A stretch of DNA of 49,035 nt from an uncultured Muribaculaceae bacterium (lineage in GTDB: Bacteria; Bacteroidota; Bacteroidia; Bacteroidales; Muribaculaceae), in assembly GCA_910579675.1 (NCBI GenBank), contig CAJTUF010000011.1, forward strand, positions 42,672-91,706, written 5' to 3'. Position numbers and translations under genes: made by a program. The notes beneath the pieces were generated by a model. It had not been told where the DNA came from. It made no database searches and was given only the letters and a program-made list of their open reading frames with translations. How positions within the stretch are numbered: position 1 is the first letter of the stretch; each line of letters opens with the position of its first letter. Positions 1 through 9,292 of this stretch are shown piece after piece.

Positions 1-342
1 GTCGAGGGCTCTACCTATCATCTGCAGGCCGATGTCGACGATCTGACTTGGAGCAGCTCGGATGAGAGCGTTGCCGTGGTCGATCAGAATGGCATCGTGA
101 CCCTCGTGGGCGCCGGACGCGCCATCATCACCGCCACCGCCCCCAACGGCGTCAAGGCCACCTGCGAGGTGGTGGTTGAGGCTGCAAGCGGCATCAATGG
201 CGTTGAGGCCGACACCGAGGCCGCATTTGCCCCCGTCTACGATCTGACCGGACGCCTCGTGGCCCGCACGCCCGAGCAGATGGCGGCTCTCCGCGCCGGC
301 ATCTACATCCAGGCCGGACGCAAGATCTACATTAGCAAATAA
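1..342 (+). CDS. Ig-like (Big_2) surface protein, 3' end only
   Basis: The frame is open from base 1, so the gene starts outside the window. The visible part (about 113 residues) begins with the end of a bacterial Ig-like Big_2 fold: the pattern WSSSDESVAVVDQNGIVT, then GAGRAIITA, is typical of the last strands of that domain. A linker follows, then a tail containing VYDLTGRLV and GIYI, which resembles the C-terminal sorting tail of type IX secretion substrates. A porQ gene at 16044 would fit that reading. The protein is therefore probably exported and surface-attached. Its enzymatic or adhesive function lies upstream and cannot be seen. A strong terminator follows the stop. Confidence 0.8.
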   Translation, partial: VEGSTYHLQADVDDLTWSSSDESVAVVDQNGIVTLVGAGRAIITATAPNGVKATCEVVVEAASGINGVEADTEAAFAPVYDLTGRLVARTPEQMAALRAGIYIQAGRKIYISK

Positions 343-364
343 ATCAAGTGCTGAGTCAATAGCA

Positions 365-404
365 GTCGCCCCGGGGCCATCCGCGCTCCGGGGCGACTTT
401 TTTT
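365..404 (+). terminator. Intrinsic terminator of the Ig-like protein gene
   Basis: A perfect 10-bp GC-rich stem (365-374 with 388-397) with a 13-base loop is followed directly by seven T residues (398-404). It lies 23 bases after the stop codon of the partial gene. Confidence 0.9.
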
Positions 405-424
405 GCGGCACGGGCGCCGCGCAG

Positions 425-466
425 CCATCGTCGCCGGGCGGATGCACCGGGGTGCATCCCTACAAG
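425..466 (+). repeat. 42-bp direct repeat, copy 1
   Basis: These 42 bases recur without a mismatch at 922-963. They contain the palindromic GATGCACCGGGGTGCATC core, a probable small hairpin. Confidence 0.9.
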
Positions 467-600
467 TCGCTTCAAACCAACCATATAACGAATCTAACAC
501 GCTAATCGAGTCGCCGCAATGCCTCCCTTGTAGGGCTGCTTCCCCGGAGCAGCCGCACCGCGACGCCCCCAGCGGCCAAAAGACCGCACCGCGACGCCCA

Positions 601-727
601 CCCGGCGCGTAGCGCCCAAAGCCCCCTTGGGGGCGCACCTTGAGGGTGGACCCACTCAAAGGCGCGCGTAGCCGCCGCAGAGTGGGGTCAACCGATGCCC
701 AAAGAAAAACGCTCAGCGTCAGCCAAG
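601..727 (+). repeat. About 127-bp repeat unit, copy 1
   Basis: This block recurs in the same orientation at 1154-1280 with only scattered substitutions. It starts near CGGCGCGTAGCGCC and ends near CGCTCAGCGTCAGCC. Part of it also recurs inverted at 766-893, so 601-893 forms a long imperfect palindrome centred near 745. Confidence 0.85.
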
Positions 728-765
728 CCCCACACCGCGACCCACATCCAGCCCAAGGAGCTCGG

Positions 766-893
766 CTGACGCTGAGCGAGGGCGCGGGGGGGGGACGTGC
801 GCCTAACCCGCGGCTGCGGCGGCTACGCGCGCCTTTGCCGCGGGCTACCCTCAAGGTCCGCCCCCAAGGGGGCATTTTGCGCTAACGCGCCAC
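766..893 (-). repeat. Inverted, diverged copy of the 127-bp unit
   Basis: The complement of elements in 601-727 is seen in order: GCTGACGCTGAGCG, then GGCGGCTACGCGCGCC, then CCTCAAGGTCCGCCCCCAAG. It is more diverged than the direct copy at 1154-1280. Confidence 0.75.
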
Positions 894-921
894 CTCGTCG
901 CCGCAACCATCGTCGCCGCAA

Positions 922-963
922 CCATCGTCGCCGGGCGGATGCACCGGGGTGCATCCCTACAAG
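922..963 (+). repeat. 42-bp direct repeat, copy 2
   Basis: Exact second copy of the unit at 425-466. After both copies comes a short unique stretch and then a TAGGGCTGC...GCAGCC hairpin unit. Confidence 0.9.
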
Positions 964-1153
964 CCACCCAAACAACGAACTATCAGCCCATTACCTCCCT
1001 TGTAGGGCTGCTTCTCCGGAGCAGCCGAACCGCGACGCCCCCAGCGGCAAAATGGCCGCACCGCGACGATGCCCGCGCCCAATGTAGGGCTGCCTCCCCG
1101 GAGCAGCCGCACCCGCGACGCCCCCGCGGCCAAATGGCCGCACCGCGACGCCA

Positions 1154-1280
1154 ACCCGGCGCGTAGCGCCAAAAGCCCCCTTGGGGGCGCACCTTGAGGG
1201 TGGCCCCACTCAATGGCGCGCGTAGCCGCCGCAGAGTGGGGTCACCCGTCGCCCAAAGAAAAGCGCTCAGCGTCAGCCGA
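1154..1280 (+). repeat. About 127-bp repeat unit, copy 2
   Basis: Direct copy of 601-727 with a handful of substitutions. Unlike copy 1, it is not followed by an inverted partner. Confidence 0.85.
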
Positions 1281-1447
1281 GCTCCCCACCGAGACACCCA
1301 TCCCGGCGCTGATATGCGCCTGTTTGGCCGGACTAGGTTCTACGGCGAACAAACATCGGCGGCAATATGTTGGAATAGACAAGATAGACACACGCGCCCA
1401 CACACGCTTCTGTCGACGTTTCAACTCCATTCCACCATTCCTCCCCT

Positions 1448-2902
1448 ATGCCTACAGCCCTACGCTCCCGGCTCTGCGCCATGGCCATCGCTGCCGCTCT
1501 ATCGCCGGGAATAGCTCACGCCACATCTCCTGATTCATCCGCTCCAATGGTCCACGACATACCGGAACGATGGATTTTCACACCTGCCCACTCGCAAACC
1601 CTCCCTCCCGACGATGAGTGGTGGCACGGATTCAACGACCCCATGCTCGACTCACTGATAAGCGAAGCGGTCGACCGCAACTATAATGTGGCGATAGCGG
1701 CGCGACGCATCGATGCCGCCAATGCCGCCATAATGTCGGCCCGGTCATCCTACTTCCCGATGGTCGGGGTATCGGCATCCTACGACCTGAGCCGACGCAG
1801 CGGCAACCTCACGGCAGTTCCGGGCCCGGCAGTCAATTCCCGCGCGCTCAATCTCGGGGTCAATGCATCGTGGGAAATCGACCTCTTTGGCCGCGTGGCC
1901 TCTTCGGTAAAAGAAAAGAAAGCCCTGAGCGGAGTGGCCCGCGCCGACTATGACGCAGTGATGGTGAGCCTCTGCTCCTCTCTCGCATCCGCCTATATGG
2001 ATCTGCGCGCGTCGCAGGCCCAGGAGGCTGTAGTGATGAGCCATCTCGACAATCAGAAAGAGGTGCTGCGCATCACCCAGGAACGCTACAAGGCATCGCT
2101 CGTGTCTGGGCTCGATGTAGCGCAAGCCAACACCGTCTACGGCTCCACTCTCGCCTCCCTCCCGTCGATACGCACCTCCATAGCCTCGTCTATCAACGCC
2201 ATAGCACTCCTTTTGGGGCGCTTCCCCGCCGAAGTCGACTCCCTCCTGTCGCGTCCGGCTCCGGTGCCTGTCTACAGCCATATAGTGTCGACAGCCGTAC
2301 CGGCCGAGCTGCTCAGGCGGCGTCCCGACATCATATCGGCCGAGCGCACTCTCGCAGCCCAGGCTGCCGCTCTCGGAGTGGCACGAAAGGAGTTTATGCC
2401 AACGCTGTCGATTCAAGGCTCATTTGGAGTGGAGGCACGCGATCCCGACAATCTCTTTCAGAAGCGCAGCATCACCTATTCGGTGGTGCCGACTTTGAGC
2501 TGGACTGTTTTCGACGGATTCGGTCGCAGGGCAGCCGTTCAGGAAGCCCGCGCCCAACTTGAGATAGCTCTCGACAGCTATCACCAGACGGTGCTTAGCG
2601 CCACATCTGAGGTAGAAAACGCCCTCTCGTCCTACATCAACGCCATCGACTATGTGGCCCAACTGGAGAAAGTGGTCGACTCGGCCCGCGAGGAGGTCAA
2701 TCTCTCGCTCGCCCAATACCGCTCCGGGCTCACACTGTTTACACCCGTGGCGCAGGCCCAGATCACCTATCTCCAATACGACGATGAGCTGGTGGCCGCC
2801 CGCGCCTCGGAGAGCCGTGCACTCATCGACCTCTACCGCGCCCTCGGCGGCGGCTACGGCTATTCCAGCGCCGACGGATCATCCTCTGCAATACCCAAAT
2901 AA
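1448..2902 (+). CDS. RND efflux outer-membrane channel (TolC/OprM family)
   Basis: 484 residues, the usual length for the OprM/NodT branch of the TolC family. These proteins form a trimeric outer-membrane and periplasmic tunnel that works with an adaptor and an RND pump. The N-terminus has a signal peptide ending near AHA at residue 25 with no lipobox cysteine at the cleavage site, unlike many OprM homologues. Two outer-membrane efflux repeats follow. Diagnostic stretches include WWHGFNDPMLDSLI early on, VPAELLRRRPDI in the middle, and a late repeat beginning YRSGL. It is the first gene of a three-gene operon, with the adaptor starting 37 bases after its stop. No regulator gene is adjacent, and the substrate cannot be read from sequence. 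Confidence 0.93.
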   Translation: MPTALRSRLCAMAIAAALSPGIAHATSPDSSAPMVHDIPERWIFTPAHSQTLPPDDEWWHGFNDPMLDSLISEAVDRNYNVAIAARRIDAANAAIMSARSSYFPMVGVSASYDLSRRSGNLTAVPGPAVNSRALNLGVNASWEIDLFGRVASSVKEKKALSGVARADYDAVMVSLCSSLASAYMDLRASQAQEAVVMSHLDNQKEVLRITQERYKASLVSGLDVAQANTVYGSTLASLPSIRTSIASSINAIALLLGRFPAEVDSLLSRPAPVPVYSHIVSTAVPAELLRRRPDIISAERTLAAQAAALGVARKEFMPTLSIQGSFGVEARDPDNLFQKRSITYSVVPTLSWTVFDGFGRRAAVQEARAQLEIALDSYHQTVLSATSEVENALSSYINAIDYVAQLEKVVDSAREEVNLSLAQYRSGLTLFTPVAQAQITYLQYDDELVAARASESRALIDLYRALGGGYGYSSADGSSSAIPK

Positions 2903-2939
2903 TCCGCAACTCCATCCCATTATCCCCACATCAGCATAT

Positions 2940-4073
2940 ATGAGCTACTATCCATATCTCGTCAGCGCGGCTCTCGGCATGGCTTCAGCCGCTATCGTGG
3001 CCGGTTGCAGCCACTCCCACCCCGCTGCCACTCAAACCGAAACTCCGGTGATCGATGTTGCCGAGGCCACCCAACGTGGTGTGACACTCTACCACACATA
3101 TCCAGGCAAGCTCCATGCCAGATCGAGCATCGACCTTGTGGCAAGAGTCGACGGCTATCTGAAAGGGCAGCATTATAAAAACGGCGATCTGGTGGAGGCG
3201 GGACAGCTACTCTTCACAATCGAAGACACCCAATATCGCAATGCCGTGGCTCAGGCCGAGAGCGAGCTCAAAGCTGCCGAGAGTGCCTTGGACTACAACA
3301 CCGCCCACTACGAGGCCGTAAAACAGGCGGCCGACGCCAATGCCGCCAGCCGCATGGAGGTGGAGCAGGCACGCTCGGCCATGGAGTCGAGCAGGCAGGA
3401 TGTCAACAACGCACGCGCCGCTCTATCTACAGCCCGCACCAACCTCGATTATTGCTACGTCAAAGCTCCGTTCAAAGGCCATGTAGGCGCTTCGGGGCCC
3501 GGCATAGGATCGTACCTCTCGGGGGGAGGAGCGCCGGTGACTCTCGCCACTATCTACGACGATCTTGAGGTGAAAGCCGAGTTTTTTATCGACGACGCAA
3601 GCTACATAGATATGCTGCGCGACGAAAACAAAGCAATCGTGGCCGATCTCGATTCGATTCCGGTGAGCTTCAGCGACAAGCTGCCCCACAGCTACACCGG
3701 GCGACTGATATATATGTCGCCCGACATTGATCCATCGACCGGCACCCTTGAGATGAGGGCCATGATAGCCAACCCTTACGACGAATTGCGCGACGGGATG
3801 TATGTCACCGTCAAGCTCCCCTATGCCTCCGAATCCGACGCTGTTTTAGTCAAAGATGCCTCTATCTCCACCGACCAGCATGGCAAATATCTCTACACAG
3901 TCAACGATTCCGACCGGGTGGTCTACACTCCGGTCGAAGTGGGCGATGTGGTCGACGACTCCCTGCGTGTCATCACCTCTGGCATCCGTCCCGGCGATCG
4001 CTACGTGACCAAAGCTCTGCTCAAAGTGCGCCCCGACATGCTGGTCAAGCCCCGCCTCTCCGACAATAAATAA
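2940..4073 (+). CDS. RND efflux periplasmic adaptor lipoprotein (MFP/HlyD family)
   Basis: 377 residues from the ATG at 2940. The frame is open further upstream, but that part overlaps the channel gene and lacks a signal peptide. The N-terminus is a lipoprotein signal with lipobox VAGC, placing the protein on the periplasmic face of a membrane. Then come the first half of a lipoyl-like domain, an alpha-helical hairpin rich in Ala/Glu (roughly residues 95-160), the second lipoyl half (YCYVKAPFKGHVG), and beta-barrel and membrane-proximal domains (STGTLEMRAMI, DGMYVTVKL). The adaptor couples the inner-membrane pump to the TolC-like channel. It lies between both partners with short gaps, so co-transcription is very likely. 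Confidence 0.93.
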   Translation: MSYYPYLVSAALGMASAAIVAGCSHSHPAATQTETPVIDVAEATQRGVTLYHTYPGKLHARSSIDLVARVDGYLKGQHYKNGDLVEAGQLLFTIEDTQYRNAVAQAESELKAAESALDYNTAHYEAVKQAADANAASRMEVEQARSAMESSRQDVNNARAALSTARTNLDYCYVKAPFKGHVGASGPGIGSYLSGGGAPVTLATIYDDLEVKAEFFIDDASYIDMLRDENKAIVADLDSIPVSFSDKLPHSYTGRLIYMSPDIDPSTGTLEMRAMIANPYDELRDGMYVTVKLPYASESDAVLVKDASISTDQHGKYLYTVNDSDRVVYTPVEVGDVVDDSLRVITSGIRPGDRYVTKALLKVRPDMLVKPRLSDNK

Positions 4074-4090
4074 TCCACACCCGTCGCCCT

Positions 4091-7000
4091 ATGTTTTCAA
4101 GATTTTTCATCGACCGCCCCATCTTCTCGATGGTCATAGCCGTGGCTATGGTCCTCATAGGATTGCTGACGGTAAAGACGCTGCCCGTAGCGCAGTTTCC
4201 CGACATCACCCCTCCGACAGTCAATGTCATGGCCACCTATCCCGGTGCCGATGCCGCAACGGTTGCCTCAACCATAGGTGTTCCCATTGAGGAGCAGGTC
4301 AATGGTGTTGAGGGAATGATGTATATGAGCTCAAGCAGCGGCAGCGACGGCAGCTATAATCTCACCGTCACATTTGATATCGGCACGGATGTCGACATGG
4401 CCGCCGTGAAGGTCCAGAACCGTGTGTCGCTCGCCGAGTCATCTCTCCCCGCCTCCGTGCGCCAGCAGGGCATCCAGGTCATGACCCGCTCAAGCAACAT
4501 CATCATGTTCATAGCGCTGGAGGCCGACTCGGCCCACCGCGATATGTATGACGCACTCTATCTCACCAACTATGCCAAGCTCAATATCGTCGACGAGCTG
4601 TCGAGGGTAGATGGCGTGGGCGACGTGGGGGCATTCGGAGCCGGCGAATACAGTATGCGCGTATGGCTCGACCCCGAAAAGATGCGTATGCGCAACCTCA
4701 CCCCGGAGGATGTGATGGGGGTGATCGAGAGCCAGAACATGCAGGTGAGCGCCGGTGCCGTCGGCACCGCTCCCTTTGCATCACCCGAGGCATTCCAGTT
4801 CACCCTCACCGCCCGTGGCCGCCTCACCTCGGCCGATGAGTTTGGCAATATCATCCTGCGCTCCACCACCGATGGCGAGATCCTCCGGCTGCGCGATGTG
4901 GCCCATATCGACCTCGGCAGCGCAAGCTACTCCAACACCTCCGACGTGTCGGGCCATCAGGCCGGACTCCTCGGCATCTATCAGCTCCCCGGCGCTAACG
5001 CCCTTGAGGTGGCCGACAGGGTGAGCAAGCGACTTGAAGAGCTTCAGGAATATTTTCCCGAGGGGGTGGAGTATCATGTGCTCATGAACACCACCGACTT
5101 CGTTGAGGCATCTATCGACGAGGTGCTCGTGACCTTTGTCGAGACCACGCTTATAGTGATGATTGTGATCCTGCTCTTCCTCCAGAACTGGAGAGCCGTC
5201 ATCATACCGATGCTCACCATTCCGGTGAGTCTCATAGCCACCTTTGCGGTGATGAAGCTGCTCGGATTTACCATCAACACCCTTACCTTGTTCGGACTCG
5301 TACTTGCCATAGCTATTGTGGTCGACGATGCGATAGTGGTGGTGGAAGATTGCAGCCGATTGCTCAACGAAGGGAAAGTCACTCCACGACAGGCAGCCGA
5401 AAAGGCCATGGTAGAGCTTCAAGGGCCGGTGATCGGCGAAGTGCTGGTGCTTCTGTCGGTATTTATCCCCACGGCTTTCGTGTCGGGTATCACCGGCGAG
5501 CTCTACAAGCAGTTTGCGCTCACCATTGCTGTGTCGACAGCCTTCTCCGGCTTCAATGCCCTGACCTTCACGCCGGCCATGTGCGCACTGTTTCTACGGC
5601 CCAACAAGCCATCGCGTTTCTTCCTGTGGAAGTGGTGGAACAAGGGCTTGGCGGCCACCACCGACACTTATATGAAGATAGTGGGCAAGTTCCTGCGCAA
5701 GCCTCTGGTGGCTATAGCCGCATATCTTATCCTCTGTCTGGCCGCATTCTACGGGTTCATGAAGATGCCGTCGAGCTATGTGCCCTCCGAAGATATGGGC
5801 TACTTCATGGTATCGGCCCAGCTGCCGCCCGGCGCCTCTCTGTCGCGCACCGACAGCCTCATGGCCACTCTCACCCAGCGCGTCAAGCAATTCCCTGAGG
5901 TACGCAATGCCATGACCATCACGGGTATGTCGTTTGCCGGTGGAGGCAACAGCTCCAACCTCGGCTCCATGTTTGTGATGCTCACTCCATGGAAAGACCG
6001 TAAAGGCAAGGGGCAGAGTGTCGACGATATAATCAAGAAATTCTATGGCGCTACGGCCGACATTCAGGAAGCAGTGGTTTATGCCATAAATCCGCCGGCG
6101 ATTCCCGGACTCGGCATGACGGCCGGATTGCAGATGCAACTGCTCGACATCAACAACCGTGGCGCCGATGCTATGAAAGCAGCACTCGAAGATGTGTCCG
6201 ACGCCGCACGCCGCGATCCTCGTATCGCCGAAGTGCAGAGCATGTATGAGGGCAATGTGCCTCAGTTCCGCCTCCAGATCGACCGCGACAAGGCCCGTCT
6301 GCTCGGTCTGAGCATGACCGATATTTATTCGTCGCTCGGCACATATATGGGTGGAGGAGCGTATATCAACGACTTCAATGAGTTTGGGCGTGTGTATGAG
6401 GTGCTCGTGGCCGCCGATGCCTCCTCCACGGGCAACGCCGAGGATGTGATGCGCCTCTCGGTGCGCAACTCCGAGGGCCAGATGGTGCCCTTTGCATCCT
6501 TTACCAAGATCATACCCTCGATGGGAGAGTCATCGGTGAGCCGCTACAATATGTATCCCACCGCATCGCTCACCGCCACCCCGGCCCACGGCACCTCGTC
6601 GGGCACCGCCATCAAGGTGATGGAAGATATCGTCGGCGAGACTCTTGGGAGCAATTACAGCTACGCCTGGACCGGCGAGGCCTATCAGGAGGCCGGAGGC
6701 GGAGTCACGGTGAGCGTGGTCATGATATTTGCCGTGATAGTGACCCTTCTGGTGCTCGCAGCACAATATGAGAGCCTCACCGATCCGGTGGCAGTGGTGA
6801 TATCCATGCCTACGGCCATCCTCGGCACCGTGCTCGGATGCCTGCTCATGGGGCAGGATATCAACATCTACACCCAGATAGGCATAGTGCTGCTCCTCGG
6901 CCTCTCGGCCAAAAACGCCATTCTTATCGTGGAATATGCCATCGACTACCATAAGAGTGGATTGCCGGTGGCCCAGGCTGCCGAGCAGGCTGGCAGAGTG

Positions 7001-7273
7001 CGTTTCCGCCCCATCATCATGACGGCCCTCGCATTTGTGTTTGGTGTGATGCCGATGCTCTTTGCCACCGGTGCGGGAGCGGCCTCGCGCATAGCGCTTG
7101 CCTCGGCTGTGGTGTTTGGCATGGCTGTCAACGCTATCGTCGGCACTCTCTTCGTACCCAATTTCTGGGAGCTCCTTGAGCGGTTCCGCGAGAAGCATCT
7201 GGCCGGATTTTTCAAGGCCGGAGGCGCAGGATCCGATCCCACGGCCGGCTCACCCACTGAAGGCGGTGTTTGA
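4091..7273 (+). CDS. RND efflux inner-membrane pump (AcrB/HAE1 family)
   Basis: 1060 residues, full length for the hydrophobe/amphiphile efflux-1 family of proton-driven drug exporters. The start MFSRFFIDRPIFSMVIA is the hallmark N-terminus. The pore-domain stretch VAQFPDITPP and the transmembrane segment with the proton-relay Asp pair (VLAIAIVVDDAIVVVED) are present. A second transmembrane block ends with GLSAKNAILIVEYA and RFRPIIMTALAF. The gene follows the adaptor by 17 bases. A C-terminal Gly/Ser/Pro tail extends beyond the last helix. It probably exports bile salts, detergents or drugs, but that is inferred from the family only. Confidence 0.95.
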   Translation: MFSRFFIDRPIFSMVIAVAMVLIGLLTVKTLPVAQFPDITPPTVNVMATYPGADAATVASTIGVPIEEQVNGVEGMMYMSSSSGSDGSYNLTVTFDIGTDVDMAAVKVQNRVSLAESSLPASVRQQGIQVMTRSSNIIMFIALEADSAHRDMYDALYLTNYAKLNIVDELSRVDGVGDVGAFGAGEYSMRVWLDPEKMRMRNLTPEDVMGVIESQNMQVSAGAVGTAPFASPEAFQFTLTARGRLTSADEFGNIILRSTTDGEILRLRDVAHIDLGSASYSNTSDVSGHQAGLLGIYQLPGANALEVADRVSKRLEELQEYFPEGVEYHVLMNTTDFVEASIDEVLVTFVETTLIVMIVILLFLQNWRAVIIPMLTIPVSLIATFAVMKLLGFTINTLTLFGLVLAIAIVVDDAIVVVEDCSRLLNEGKVTPRQAAEKAMVELQGPVIGEVLVLLSVFIPTAFVSGITGELYKQFALTIAVSTAFSGFNALTFTPAMCALFLRPNKPSRFFLWKWWNKGLAATTDTYMKIVGKFLRKPLVAIAAYLILCLAAFYGFMKMPSSYVPSEDMGYFMVSAQLPPGASLSRTDSLMATLTQRVKQFPEVRNAMTITGMSFAGGGNSSNLGSMFVMLTPWKDRKGKGQSVDDIIKKFYGATADIQEAVVYAINPPAIPGLGMTAGLQMQLLDINNRGADAMKAALEDVSDAARRDPRIAEVQSMYEGNVPQFRLQIDRDKARLLGLSMTDIYSSLGTYMGGGAYINDFNEFGRVYEVLVAADASSTGNAEDVMRLSVRNSEGQMVPFASFTKIIPSMGESSVSRYNMYPTASLTATPAHGTSSGTAIKVMEDIVGETLGSNYSYAWTGEAYQEAGGGVTVSVVMIFAVIVTLLVLAAQYESLTDPVAVVISMPTAILGTVLGCLLMGQDINIYTQIGIVLLLGLSAKNAILIVEYAIDYHKSGLPVAQAAEQAGRVRFRPIIMTALAFVFGVMPMLFATGAGAASRIALASAVVFGMAVNAIVGTLFVPNFWELLERFREKHLAGFFKAGGAGSDPTAGSPTEGGV

Positions 7274-7364
7274 TCCCTCCGTAGCAAACAAATATCTTCG
7301 CGCGTGCGTTGATATATTATCTTATTCATCCTTTTAATTCACCCAACTCTTTTCAACTAATAAT

Positions 7365-9074
7365 ATGGACTGGTTTGTCGACACTCTGCGCGCATATCCC
7401 TCCATTGCCGTGTTTCTCACCATCGGCATAGGATTTTACATAGGGGCGCTCAAATACAAGACATTCTCATTGGGAACAGTCACCTCGGTGCTGTTGGTCG
7501 GCGTGCTCGTCGGTCAGCTCGACATCTCCATCCCTGGCCCGATGAAAGATGTGTTTTTCCTTCTCTTTCTCTTTGCCATCGGCTATAGCGTAGGCCCGCA
7601 GTTTTTCAGGGCGCTCAGGGGCGATGGTCTGAAGCAGGTGTTTTTTGCCGTCGTGGTGTGTGCCCTGTGTCTGATCACCACATGGGTAGTGGCCAAGGTG
7701 ATGCACTACAATCCCGGCGAGGCCATCGGCCTGTTTGCGGGAGCACAGACCATCTCGGCTGTCATTGGCGTCGGCACCGACACAATGAATACCCTCAATG
7801 TGCCTAAAGAGACCGTGAAGGAGTGGCTCGACATTATCCCGGTGAGCTATGCCGTGTGCTACATCTACGGCACCATCGGCTCGGCCTATCTGCTGGCCAA
7901 CATCGGCCCCATGCTTTTAGGCGGCCTCTCAAAGGTCAAGGCTGAGACCGCCGAACTCGAAAAGACCATGAACCAGAGCTCGCTCTCCAACGACCCAACT
8001 TATATCAATGCCAACCGCCCCGTGGCTTTCCGCGCTTACCGCGCCGACGACAGTTTCTTCGACACCGCCCGCAGCGTGGCCGATATAGAGAAGCATCTTG
8101 CCGACCAGGGCCGACGCCTCTTTGTGGAGCGCATCCGCACCGCTGCCGACAAGAAGATCTCCGACCCCACCACGTCCTCCGTCATCAACAAAGGGGATGA
8201 GATTGTGCTCTCCGGACGCCGTGAGTTTATCATAGGCGATGAGAGCTGGATTGGCCCCGAGGTAAACGATTCGGAGCTGCTCAATTTCCCCGCCGAACAG
8301 CTCAATGTGCTCCTCACCAAAAAAGGGATCGGCAAATCGAAGACCGTAGATGAGATCCGCGCCATGAAGATCATGTATGGCGTGTCGATCAAAAAAATCG
8401 AGCGCGGCAATGTGGAGATTCCCGTCCTGGCCCAGACCAAGCTCTACCCCGGCGACGAAATAACCATCGTCGGACTCCGCCACGAGGTCGACGCGGCAGC
8501 TCCGGTGCTCGGCTATCCCGACCGTCCCGCCACCAACACCAACATGGTGCTCGTAGGTCTCGGCATCTTCATCGGCGCCCTTATAGGCGTGATCACCATC
8601 CATGCCGGCGGCATTCCCATCAGCCTCTCCACCTCTGGCGGCGCCCTCATCTCGGGCCTTGTGTGTGGTTGGCTCCGCTCCAAGCGTCCCTCGATAGGAG
8701 CCATCCCTCAGCCCGCCGTATGGCTCATGAACAATCTCGGCCTCAACATGTTTATCGCCGTGATAGGCATCAGCTCCGGCCCGTCGTTTGTCACCGGCCT
8801 GAAGGAAGTGGGATTTATACTCTTCTTCATGGGCGTGATATGCACCTCGGTGCCTCTGCTGCTCGGTGTGATCATCGGCAAGAAGTTTTTCAAATTTCCC
8901 GCTCCGATCAATCTCGGCTGCTGCGCCGGCTCGCGCACCACTACCGCCAGCCTCGGTGCCATTCAAGACAGCATAGGCTCCACCCTCCCCGCCATGGGCT
9001 ACACCGTGACCTACGCCATAGGCAACACCCTTCTGATATTGTGTGGCGTGGCACTCGTGCTCATGACCGCCTGA
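7365..9074 (+). CDS. AspT/YidE-type antiporter with RCK_C domains
   Basis: 569 residues with the aspartate:alanine exchanger (AAE) layout: an N-terminal half of hydrophobic helices (LFLFAIGYSVGPQFF, then FAGAQTISAVIG), a central cytoplasmic region (about 205-385) with two TrkA-C/RCK_C-like regulatory folds, and a C-terminal hydrophobic half (GGALISGLVCGWL, then SRTTTASLGAIQ). Family members exchange aspartate for alanine or transport other small carboxylates. The substrate here is not resolved. The gene follows the efflux operon by 91 bases and is probably separately expressed. A 56-base hairpin follows its stop. Confidence 0.88.
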   Translation: MDWFVDTLRAYPSIAVFLTIGIGFYIGALKYKTFSLGTVTSVLLVGVLVGQLDISIPGPMKDVFFLLFLFAIGYSVGPQFFRALRGDGLKQVFFAVVVCALCLITTWVVAKVMHYNPGEAIGLFAGAQTISAVIGVGTDTMNTLNVPKETVKEWLDIIPVSYAVCYIYGTIGSAYLLANIGPMLLGGLSKVKAETAELEKTMNQSSLSNDPTYINANRPVAFRAYRADDSFFDTARSVADIEKHLADQGRRLFVERIRTAADKKISDPTTSSVINKGDEIVLSGRREFIIGDESWIGPEVNDSELLNFPAEQLNVLLTKKGIGKSKTVDEIRAMKIMYGVSIKKIERGNVEIPVLAQTKLYPGDEITIVGLRHEVDAAAPVLGYPDRPATNTNMVLVGLGIFIGALIGVITIHAGGIPISLSTSGGALISGLVCGWLRSKRPSIGAIPQPAVWLMNNLGLNMFIAVIGISSGPSFVTGLKEVGFILFFMGVICTSVPLLLGVIIGKKFFKFPAPINLGCCAGSRTTTASLGAIQDSIGSTLPAMGYTVTYAIGNTLLILCGVALVLMTA

Positions 9075-9099
9075 GCTTCGCCCCGCTCTCTCATCCGGT

Positions 9100-9155
9100 A
9101 GCATCCGGTCGGGATCTCCGCCTCTCGCTGAGTTCCCGACCGGATGCTTATTCTT
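9100..9155 (+). terminator. 56-bp hairpin terminator, copy 1
   Basis: A perfect 14-bp stem (GCATCCGGTCGGGA with TCCCGACCGGATGC) and a 19-base loop are followed by TTATTCTT. It probably terminates the antiporter gene. All 56 bases recur identically at 10573-10628. Confidence 0.85.
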
Positions 9156-9292
9156 CCTACATCTTATGGCTATGCCTGAATGGCTTCGTCAGCCATTTTT
9201 CACATTCTTGAAAAAATTTTAGCCTAAGTGTAACCTGAAGCAGTCATTGCGCGTCTGATAATAAAAAACAACATTCCCTATCATCACGCTCC

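Larger units (their letters stand above)
343..1447. other. Gene-free, GC-rich, repeat-filled intergenic region
   Basis: About 1.1 kb between the first gene and the efflux operon contains no convincing gene. The open frames here are Arg/Pro/Ala-rich, occur on both strands in every frame, and come from the GC content and palindromes. The stretch is built from repeated units given as separate entries, with many short hairpins such as GGGCTGCT/AGCAGCC and CCCCCTTGGGGG. From about 1320 the composition becomes more ordinary, and this last part (1320-1447) should hold the efflux operon promoter, although I see no clear two-box promoter. Confidence 0.75.

Noticed and set aside
327..1533. Many long open frames on both strands in the first intergenic region
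   Set aside because: They are Arg/Pro/Ala-rich, occupy all frames, copy each other through the repeats and lack any domain pattern; they are a result of GC content.
7929..9104. 391-codon frame antisense to the antiporter
   Set aside because: Composition (His/Gly/Glu-rich) is that of an antisense shadow; the antiporter helices and RCK domains are clear.
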